Below, in pieces: positions 6,007 to 12,748 of a stretch of 12,748 bases of DNA. The stretch covers positions 1 to 12,748 of the forward strand of contig JAJYXS010000094.1 in NCBI GenBank assembly GCA_021801615.1, read 5' to 3'. This DNA comes from Actinomycetes bacterium. Its GTDB lineage: Bacteria; Actinomycetota; Acidimicrobiia; Acidimicrobiales; RAAP-2. The stretch's first letter is position 1; each line of letters begins with the position of its first letter. A program made the translations under genes and the position numbers. The notes under the pieces were generated by a model. The model did no database searches. It saw only the letters and a list, made by a program, of their open reading frames with translations, and was not told where the DNA came from.

Positions 6007-9000
6007 ATGGACATCTTTTCGCTACGGACGGCGCTCGTCGATGACTACCGGTCGTTCACGGGGTCTTTTGTGCAGCCACTGGACGGGCGGATCCGGGCGT
6101 TCTTGGAGGAGCGGCTCGACAATGCCGACCAGTGGCCCGATCCCTGGTTGTCGCTCAACCCGAGCTTCGCCTCGGGGGGTACGCCCGCCGAGCTGGCGAA
6201 AGCAGGTCTCTTGGACCGCGACTGTGAGCGGATCTTCCGCCACAAGGAGCATCAGGAGGATCCCGGTCGGGACCCGATTGTCTTCCACCGCCACCAGCGA
6301 GACGCCATCGAGCTGGCCCGGACTGGCGCGTCGTACGTGCTGACCACGGGCACGGGATCAGGAAAGTCGCTGGCCTACATCGTGCCGATCGTCGATCGGA
6401 TCCTGAGAGAACGCGAGGCGAGCCCCCGGGGTGTCAAGGCGATCGTGGTCTACCCGATGAACGCGTTGGCGAACAGCCAGGTCGAGGAGCTCCGCAAGTT
6501 CCTGGAGTTCGGCTTCGCCGAGGGTGAGCGGCCGGTCACCTTCGCCCGCTACACCGGGCAGGAGAAGCCCGACGAGCGGCGGCGGATCCTCGCCGATCCT
6601 CCCGACATCCTCCTCACCAACTACGTGATGCTCGATCTGGTCCTCACCCGACCAGACGAGCGCCAGCACCTCGTCACGGCCGCCCGCGGCCTGCAGTTCC
6701 TGGTCCTCGACGAGCTGCACACCTACCGGGGCCGTCAGGGAGCCGATGTGGCCATGCTCGTCCGCCGGGTCCGGGAAGCGTGCGAGTCACCCGACCTGCA
6801 GCTCATCGGCACATCCGCCACCATGGCGTCGGGTGGGACAGCCGCGGAGCGCAAGCAGGTGGTCGCCGAGGTCGCCAGCCGGCTGTTCGGCGCCGACGTC
6901 GGCCCGGCACAGGTGATCGGCGAGACGCTCCTGCGGGCCACCACGGCAGCCCTCCCTACTACCGGCGTGCTCGGCGACCGGATCCGGGAGCTGGCCACTG
7001 GGGGGCCGCTGCCCAGCCGCTACGAGGATCTTGCCGCAGATCCGCTGGCCGCCTGGGTGGAGGAGGCGTTCGGTTTGGAGACCGATCCCGGGTCGGGAGA
7101 GCTGGTCCGGGGGTTGCCGCGGCGCGTGTCGGATGTCGCGCGCCAGCTGGCGGATGAGACGGCAACCGATGCCGATTCCTGCACCGCTATCCTGCAGCGG
7201 TTGCTGCTGGCCGGCAGCCAGGTCAGGCATCCAGTCAACCGGCGACCGCTGTTCGCCTTCCGGCTGCACCAGTTCGTCTCCAAAGGCGACAACGTGTACG
7301 CCAGCTTGGAGCCGACCAGTACCCGCCACCTGACGGGCCACTACCAGCTCCGGGTGCCCGATCATCCGGAGAAGGCGCTGTTGCCGCTGGGCTTCTGCCG
7401 CGAATGCGGCCAGGACTACTACGTGGTGGCTCGAGCCGAACGCGACGGCGACGTGCTGTTCGTGCCGCGTGCGGACCGCGACGCCTCGGGCGGCGACGAC
7501 GTCACGGGGTACCTGTACGTGTCGGAGGACCATCCGTGGCCGGTCGACCCGGTCACCGAGGGGCGCTTCCCCGACCACTGGCTGGTCGCAGCCGATGACG
7601 GTTCGATGTCGCTCGCCCCCAACCGAGCCAAGTACAAGCCGGCGAGCGTGTGGCTGCAGCCCAACGGGACGCTGACCGACGACGGCGACGGGCTCCACGC
7701 CTGGTTCATCTCGACACCGTTCGCGTTCTGCCTGCGGTGCCGGATCTCCTACGAGCAGGTGCGGGGCAACGACTTCTCCAAGCTGGCCACGCTCGACCAA
7801 GAGGGCCGGTCGTCGGCGGTCACGGTGCTCTCTGCAAGCGTGGTGCGCTCGCTGCGCGCCTTCGGGCCCGACGAGCTGCCCAGCGACGCCCGAAAGCTGC
7901 TGACCTTCGTCGACAACCGGCAGGACGCATCGCTGCAAGCCGGGCACTTCAACGACTTCGCCCAAGTCGCCCAGCTCCGCTCGGCGCTGTGCAAGGCCCT
8001 CGAGGCTGCACCATCCGACCTTCTCCATCAGGTGGTCGCCCAAGCGGTCACCGATGCACTCGGACTGGAGCTGGAGGACTTCGCCCAGAACCCCGGGGTC
8101 AAGTTCTCCCAGAAGGAGATGGTGGAGCGAGCCCTCCGGGCCGTGGTCGAGTACCGGATCTACACGGATCTGAAACGTGGTTGGCGGGTGACCATGCCCA
8201 ACATGGAGCAGGTCGGATTGCTCGTCGTCCGCTACGTGGATCTGGACGAGATCGCCGCCGACGCCGATACCTGGGCCGACGCCCATGCGGAGCTGGTCGG
8301 CGCAGACGCCGACATGCGCGAGGAACTGGCCCGCATCGTGCTCGACGAGTTCCGGCGGGTCCTGGCCATCGACGTCGACTGCCTGACCGAGCCGGGGTTC
8401 GAACGGATCCAACGGGAATCTCGCCAGCACCTTCGCGATCCCTGGCTCATCAACGACTCCGAACGGCCCGAGCCAGCCGGCACGGTCTTCCCTCGGTCCG
8501 GTACGCCGGGCGCCCGTCGGACCGACCTGAACCTGTCGGGACGCAGCGCGCTAGGCCGCTACCTGCGACGGCCACAGGTCCTCGGGCCGGCATTGAAGGC
8601 CGACGACGCCCAAGCGGTGATCACCAGCCTGCTCACCACCCTGGCCTCGGTCGGCACGCTCACCGAGGTCGCCACCGACGATCATGGCACGCCCGGCTAC
8701 CGGCTGAAGGCATCCTCGATCCGCTGGTCCCTAGGCGACGGCCAGCACGGAGCTGACGACCCGCTGCGCCGCGAGTACGACTCGGAGACACTCGCCCGGG
8801 TCAACCCGTTCTTCCGCGACCTCTACCGCGGCGCCGGCCTGGGCCTCGCCGGCCTCTATGCCCGGGAGCACACCGCCCAGGTCCCCCCGGACCTCCGCGA
8901 AGAGCGTGAGGCGGCGTTCCGGAAAGGCACGCTGCCCCTGCTCTACTGCTCGCCCACCATGGAGCTGGGCGTGGACATCGCGAGGCTCAGCGCGGTGACG

Positions 9001-11223
9001 ATGCGCAACGTCCCACCCACACCCGCCAACTACGCCCAGCGGTCGGGGCGGGCGGGGCGCCAAGGGCAGCCTGCCATGGTGACGACGTACTGCTCGAGCG
9101 GAAACGCCCACGACAACTACTGGTTCCGCCGCAGCCAGGACATGGTGTCAGGTTCGGTAGCCCCACCCCGCCTCGACCTCGGCAACGAGGAGCTCGTCCG
9201 CTCCCATGTGCACGCCATCTGGCTGGGCGAGACCGGGCAGTCGATGCGGTCGTCGCTCACTGAGGTGCTCGACATGGCCGGCGACCATCCCACCTTGGCC
9301 TTCCTGCCTGAGGTGTGGCGGGCGCTGACGGACCCGGCAGCTGCCCGCCGAGCGACCGATCGGGCGCGCCGCGTGCTCGACGAGCTGCGCCACGCATGGA
9401 CCTCGGCCGACGACCCCGTGGGATGGTGGTACGACGGGTGGGTCGCCGACACCGTCTCGCGGGCCTCCGACAATCTCGACCGGGCCCTGGACCGCTGGCG
9501 TGACCTCTACCGCACGACCAAGGCCGAGTACATCGAGCAGGGCAAGCTCGCCGTCGCTCCCGGCACGGCACACCGAGCCCAGGAGCTGGCCGCCATGCGC
9601 GAGCGAGAGGCCCGAGACCGGCTCCGGCTGCTGGCCAACGACAACAGCGAGGTGGCCCAGACCGACTTCTACTCCTATCGGTATCTGGCGTCCGAAGGGT
9701 TCCTGCCCGGCTACTCGTTCCCTCGGCTCCCCCTCGCCGCCTACATCCCCGGAGCGCGCGGCTCCAGTCGTGACCATGATGGCGGCTACTTGCAGCGCCC
9801 CCGGTTCGTCGCCATCCGCGAATTCGGGCCTGGTTCCCTCATCTACCACGAAGGGGCACGCTACGAAGTGGTGCGGGTGCAGCTCCCCCGCTTGGCCGAT
9901 GCCACTGGCGGAGCCCACACCGAGGACGCCCGCCGCTGCGACGCGTGCGGCTACCACCACCCGATCTCCGTAGGTGTCGACACCTGCGAGCACTGCGGCA
10001 CCCGGCTCGGCGCCAAGACCTACGGGTTGCTGCGCCTGCAGACGGTGCACACCCGGCGGCGTGAGCGGATCTCCAGCGACGAGGAGGAACGCCGGCGCTC
10101 GGGGTTCGAGATCGAGACCTCCTACCGGTTCACGACCCACGGTGACCGAGCCGGCCGCATCGACGCAACGGCGACAGCCGACGAGATCCCAGTGGCCGAG
10201 CTTGTCTATGGCGACGCAGCCACTCTTCGGCTGGCGAACGTCGGGCGGCGCCGGCGCAAGGACCAGTCGGACCGGGGCTTCTGGCTGGATCCGGTGGCCG
10301 GCACGTGGCTGTCGGACAAGAAGGCCGCGGACGCCACGGTGGACAGCGACAATCTCGAGCCCATCGACGACGCAAAGACGAAGAAGAAGGTCATTCCCTA
10401 CGTCGAAGACACGCGCAACATCCTGCTCCTGCGGGCCACTGATCGAACCGACCTCGTGACTGCTACCAGTCTCCGCTACGCTCTCGAGCGAGGCATCGAG
10501 GCCTGCTACCAGCTCGAGGACTCCGAGCTGGACTCCACCGAGCTCCCGGACGCAGACGAGCGCGGGCGGATGCTCTTCACGGAGTCTGCCGAAGGCGGAG
10601 CCGGCGTGCTGCGCCGCCTGGTGAACGAGCCCGGCGCCCTTGCGCAGGTGGCCACCACCGCGCTCGGCCTGCTCCACTTCGATCCTTCCACCGGCGACGA
10701 CCTCGGGCATGCCGCCGACACCACCGAGCGCTGCGAGCGCGGCTGCTACGACTGCCTGCTGTCGTTCGCCAACCAGGCCGAGCACACCCTGATCGACCGC
10801 CACCAGGCCAAGGACCTCCTCCTCCGGCTGGCGTCCTCGGCGGTCGCATCCGGAGGCGGCGGCCGAACCCGAAGTGCCACCTTGGCCACGCTTCGAGCAG
10901 CCTGCGACTCGGACCTCGAACGGCAGTTCCTCGCCTGGCTCGACGAGCAGGGGCTGCGGCTTCCGGACCGGTCCCAGGTGGACGTCGAGGGAGCCGCAGC
11001 TCGCCCCGACTTCGTCTACGACGGGCCGTCTGCTCCTGTGGCGGTCTTCGTCGACGGCCCTGTCCACGACGGATCGACGGCCACCGCCCGGGACCAGGCC
11101 GCAACCGCGCGCCTCCTCGACCTGGGCTGGGATGTCGTCCGCTTTGCACACAACGCCGACTGGGCGGCTATCGCCGGCAGTCGGCCGAACGTGTTCGGCG
11201 CCATGAAGGGAACACGCCCGTGA
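6007..11223 (+). CDS. Giant DUF1998-type SF2 helicase fused to a Vsr-like nuclease domain
   Basis: A 1738-residue protein. The helicase core is clear: Walker A TTGTGSGKS (113-121), a DELH box (235-238), motif III GTSAT (268-272), motif V-like SPTMELGVDI (982-991) and motif VI YAQRSGRAGRQG (1009-1020). About 700 residues are inserted between the two lobes, carrying CREC (464-467) and CLRC (575-578), which could form a zinc site. A second cluster CDAC (1311-1314) / CEHC (1327-1330) follows the core. CERGCYDCLLSF (1576-1587) marks the DUF1998 region shared with MrfA, DrmB and DruE. The last 120 residues look like a PD-(D/E)XK/Vsr-type nuclease: E1638, RPDF (D1668), VFVDGPVH (D1683, H1687), then RD and a GWDVVRF strand. 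It therefore probably translocates on DNA and cuts it. Its stop overlaps the SNF2 start. Size and domains resemble Druantia DruE or a DISARM DrmA-DrmB fusion; which family it belongs to is undecided. Confidence 0.9.
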   Translation: MDIFSLRTALVDDYRSFTGSFVQPLDGRIRAFLEERLDNADQWPDPWLSLNPSFASGGTPAELAKAGLLDRDCERIFRHKEHQEDPGRDPIVFHRHQRDAIELARTGASYVLTTGTGSGKSLAYIVPIVDRILREREASPRGVKAIVVYPMNALANSQVEELRKFLEFGFAEGERPVTFARYTGQEKPDERRRILADPPDILLTNYVMLDLVLTRPDERQHLVTAARGLQFLVLDELHTYRGRQGADVAMLVRRVREACESPDLQLIGTSATMASGGTAAERKQVVAEVASRLFGADVGPAQVIGETLLRATTAALPTTGVLGDRIRELATGGPLPSRYEDLAADPLAAWVEEAFGLETDPGSGELVRGLPRRVSDVARQLADETATDADSCTAILQRLLLAGSQVRHPVNRRPLFAFRLHQFVSKGDNVYASLEPTSTRHLTGHYQLRVPDHPEKALLPLGFCRECGQDYYVVARAERDGDVLFVPRADRDASGGDDVTGYLYVSEDHPWPVDPVTEGRFPDHWLVAADDGSMSLAPNRAKYKPASVWLQPNGTLTDDGDGLHAWFISTPFAFCLRCRISYEQVRGNDFSKLATLDQEGRSSAVTVLSASVVRSLRAFGPDELPSDARKLLTFVDNRQDASLQAGHFNDFAQVAQLRSALCKALEAAPSDLLHQVVAQAVTDALGLELEDFAQNPGVKFSQKEMVERALRAVVEYRIYTDLKRGWRVTMPNMEQVGLLVVRYVDLDEIAADADTWADAHAELVGADADMREELARIVLDEFRRVLAIDVDCLTEPGFERIQRESRQHLRDPWLINDSERPEPAGTVFPRSGTPGARRTDLNLSGRSALGRYLRRPQVLGPALKADDAQAVITSLLTTLASVGTLTEVATDDHGTPGYRLKASSIRWSLGDGQHGADDPLRREYDSETLARVNPFFRDLYRGAGLGLAGLYAREHTAQVPPDLREEREAAFRKGTLPLLYCSPTMELGVDIARLSAVTMRNVPPTPANYAQRSGRAGRQGQPAMVTTYCSSGNAHDNYWFRRSQDMVSGSVAPPRLDLGNEELVRSHVHAIWLGETGQSMRSSLTEVLDMAGDHPTLAFLPEVWRALTDPAAARRATDRARRVLDELRHAWTSADDPVGWWYDGWVADTVSRASDNLDRALDRWRDLYRTTKAEYIEQGKLAVAPGTAHRAQELAAMREREARDRLRLLANDNSEVAQTDFYSYRYLASEGFLPGYSFPRLPLAAYIPGARGSSRDHDGGYLQRPRFVAIREFGPGSLIYHEGARYEVVRVQLPRLADATGGAHTEDARRCDACGYHHPISVGVDTCEHCGTRLGAKTYGLLRLQTVHTRRRERISSDEEERRRSGFEIETSYRFTTHGDRAGRIDATATADEIPVAELVYGDAATLRLANVGRRRRKDQSDRGFWLDPVAGTWLSDKKAADATVDSDNLEPIDDAKTKKKVIPYVEDTRNILLLRATDRTDLVTATSLRYALERGIEACYQLEDSELDSTELPDADERGRMLFTESAEGGAGVLRRLVNEPGALAQVATTALGLLHFDPSTGDDLGHAADTTERCERGCYDCLLSFANQAEHTLIDRHQAKDLLLRLASSAVASGGGGRTRSATLATLRAACDSDLERQFLAWLDEQGLRLPDRSQVDVEGAAARPDFVYDGPSAPVAVFVDGPVHDGSTATARDQAATARLLDLGWDVVRFAHNADWAAIAGSRPNVFGAMKGTRP

Positions 11224-12748
11224 CCAACTTTGCACCTGGATCGCTCGTGACGGCACGAGGCCGCGAGTGGGTGGTGCTGCCCGACAGCGACCAAGACCTG
11301 CTGGTGCTCCGGCCGCTCGGAGGGAACGACGACGACACCGCTGCGGTCCTGCCCGCGCTGGAGCAGGTCTCTGCCGCCCAGTTCGCCCCGCCGAGCCCGT
11401 CCGACCTCGGTGACGCGGCAAGCGGTGTGCTGCTGCGTACGGCGCTGCAGATCGGCTTCCGATCGTCGGCGGGACCGTTCCGCTCGGTGGCCAAGCTGGC
11501 CGTCGAGCCACGCGCCTACCAGTACGTACCGTTGCTGCTGGCCCTACGCCAAGACCCGGTGCGGATCCTCATCTCCGACGACGTCGGCATCGGAAAGACC
11601 ATCGAAGCTGCTTTCATCGCCGCCGAGCTCCTCGCCCAAGGTGATGCCCAACGCCTGGCCGTCCTGTGCAGCCCGGCGTTGGCCGAGCAGTGGCAGCGAG
11701 AGCTACGGGAGAAGTTCGCCGTCGATGCCGAGGTGGTGCTGCCCTCCACGGCCGCCCGGCTCAGCCGGGGGCTGATGCTCGACGAGTCGCTGTTCGACCG
11801 CCATCCGTTCACCGTTATCTCCACCGACTTCATCAAGTCACCGCAGCGCCGACAGGAGTTCGTCAACCACTGTCCGGAGCTGGTCATCGTCGACGAGGCC
11901 CACACCTGCGTCGCCGATGGGGCTGGTGGTGGTGGCACCTATGCCCGAACCCAGCGCTACGACCTGATGCGCGAGATCGCCAAGGACCCCAAGCGTCATC
12001 TCGTGCTGGTGACCGCCACCCCGCACTCGGGCAAGGAGCAGGGGTTTCGGAACCTCCTCGGGTTGCTCGATCCCGAGCTGGCCACCGTGGACCTCGACGC
12101 GGTCGCCGGTCGGGCGCGCCTCGCCCGGCACTTCGTCCAGCGGCGCCGAGCAGACGTGAGAAAGTACCTGGCCGAGGAGACCGACTTCCCTTCCGACCGT
12201 CTTTCCAAGGAAGCGCCCTACACCCTGTCGAGCGAGTACCTTGTGCTGTTCGAACGGGTGCTCGCCTATGCCCGGGGCCAGGTCACCCATGGCGACAGGG
12301 AGGGTGCCGCCAGCCAGGTGCACCAGCGGGTCCGGTGGTGGTCGGCGCTAGCCCTGCTACGGGCCCTGGCATCGTCGCCGGCCGCGGCAGCAGCCACACT
12401 GCGAACCCGAGCCTCGGCAGCCGGAGCTGCCAGCGTGGCCGAAGCCGACGAGCTCGGCCGAGCCGCGGTGCTCGACACTGCCGACACCGACTCCCTGGAG
12501 GGGATCGACGCAACGCCGGGGGCGGACACCACCGCCGACGGCACCACCGCCGACGGCACCGCAGCCGGCGACAGCCCCTCGCTCACCGGGGCAGCCAGCG
12601 GGGAGCGCCGACGGCTACTCGAGATGGCCCGGGCCGCCGACGCGCTGTGCGGTCCCGCGCACGACCGAAAGCTCGACGTGCTCGCCGCCGAAGTGAAGGC
12701 GCTACTGGCCGACGGCTACGACCCCATCGTGTTCTGCCGGTTCATTCA
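11220..12748 (+). CDS. SNF2-type helicase, DrmD-like, 3' partial
   Basis: The GTG start at 11220 overlaps the helicase stop in GTGA, so translation is coupled and the two proteins are probably made in fixed ratio. The frame stays open to the end of the window, giving 509 codons. The N-terminal 85 residues are a small domain (SLVTARGREWVVLP) seen before the ATPase. Then come AYQYVPLLLAL (99-109), a Q-motif-like segment; Walker A DDVGIGKT (120-127); DEAH (225-228); TATPHSGK (265-272); and QRRRADVRKYL (307-317). Residues about 385-465 are an Ala/Thr/Asp-rich insertion between the helicase lobes, and the second lobe begins near DRKLDVLAAEVKALL (482-496). It resembles the SNF2 proteins of DISARM-like operons (DrmD) and DpdE. 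The missing second lobe and downstream genes prevent a firm system name. Confidence 0.88.
   Translation, partial: MTNFAPGSLVTARGREWVVLPDSDQDLLVLRPLGGNDDDTAAVLPALEQVSAAQFAPPSPSDLGDAASGVLLRTALQIGFRSSAGPFRSVAKLAVEPRAYQYVPLLLALRQDPVRILISDDVGIGKTIEAAFIAAELLAQGDAQRLAVLCSPALAEQWQRELREKFAVDAEVVLPSTAARLSRGLMLDESLFDRHPFTVISTDFIKSPQRRQEFVNHCPELVIVDEAHTCVADGAGGGGTYARTQRYDLMREIAKDPKRHLVLVTATPHSGKEQGFRNLLGLLDPELATVDLDAVAGRARLARHFVQRRRADVRKYLAEETDFPSDRLSKEAPYTLSSEYLVLFERVLAYARGQVTHGDREGAASQVHQRVRWWSALALLRALASSPAAAAATLRTRASAAGAASVAEADELGRAAVLDTADTDSLEGIDATPGADTTADGTTADGTAAGDSPSLTGAASGERRRLLEMARAADALCGPAHDRKLDVLAAEVKALLADGYDPIVFCRFI
12528..12557 (+). repeat. Two perfect 15-bp tandem units in the SNF2 insertion
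   Basis: ACCACCGCCGACGGC occurs twice head to tail in frame, encoding TTADG-TTADG (residues 437-446), followed by a decayed third unit (TAAGD). It lies in the low-complexity insertion between the helicase lobes, where length change by slippage would be tolerated. Confidence 0.85.

Noticed and set aside
6787..8430. 547-residue open frame on the minus strand
   Set aside because: It is antisense to the helicase insertion and has no motif or ribosome site worth keeping.
9148..11511. 787-residue open frame on the minus strand
   Set aside because: It lies antisense to the helicase, whose motifs are unmistakable. The translation is Gly/Ala/Arg/Val-rich with no recognisable domain, as expected from high-GC antisense.
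1..12748. CRISPR array, tRNA, insertion sequence or integrase
   Set aside because: No regularly spaced repeats, cloverleaf, transposase motifs or terminal inverted repeats were seen on reading either strand by eye.

Overview
The window is high-GC DNA, probably from an actinobacterium. The evidence is GC-rich third codon positions, GTG starts alongside ATG, and an XRE/ImmA pair of a type I recall from actinomycetes. No rRNA, tRNA or housekeeping gene is present to place it more precisely. The gene content (SMC-like ATPase, OLD-family nuclease, XRE/ImmA regulator pair, very large DUF1998-type helicase, SNF2 helicase, plus broken gene pieces) is typical of a genome-defence island. No transposase, integrase or CRISPR array was seen.

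Left part (1-4405). The 3' portion of a YhaN/SMC-like ATPase, which enters from outside the window and carries an extra C-terminal winged helix, runs convergently into an OLD-family ATPase-TOPRIM nuclease on the minus strand. Upstream of OLD on the same strand is a 54-residue membrane microprotein with a very strong ribosome binding site. A 164-bp divergent regulatory region (4242-4405) separates it from the XRE gene and holds a plausible sigma-70 promoter whose -10 box lies inside an inverted repeat.

Middle (4406-6006). An XRE repressor and an ImmA/IrrE-like protein form a tight operon. The ImmA-like protein has lost the core of its HExxH zinc motif. About 30 bp downstream, in the same orientation, is a 57-codon stub matching the N-terminus of the intact giant helicase that starts 465 bp further on. 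The stub ends where a truncated XRE-like fragment on the opposite strand also ends; the two stop codons overlap in one CTAG. This looks like a recombination scar, and the rest of the gap to 6006 has no convincing intact gene.

Right part (6007-12748). A 1738-residue superfamily-2 helicase of the MrfA/DruE/DUF1998 type carries two zinc-ribbon-like cysteine clusters and a C-terminal Vsr-like nuclease domain. It is translationally coupled through GTGA to a SNF2-type helicase that runs off the end of the window. The pair resembles the helicase cores of DISARM and Druantia, but the methylase, PLD and other subunits needed to name the system lie outside the window.

Working together (inference): the XRE/ImmA-like pair sits where it could control both its own operon and the divergent microprotein-OLD unit. 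The helicase stub suggests that this regulator pair once headed a helicase operon that was later broken and succeeded by the present helicase-nuclease/SNF2 operon.
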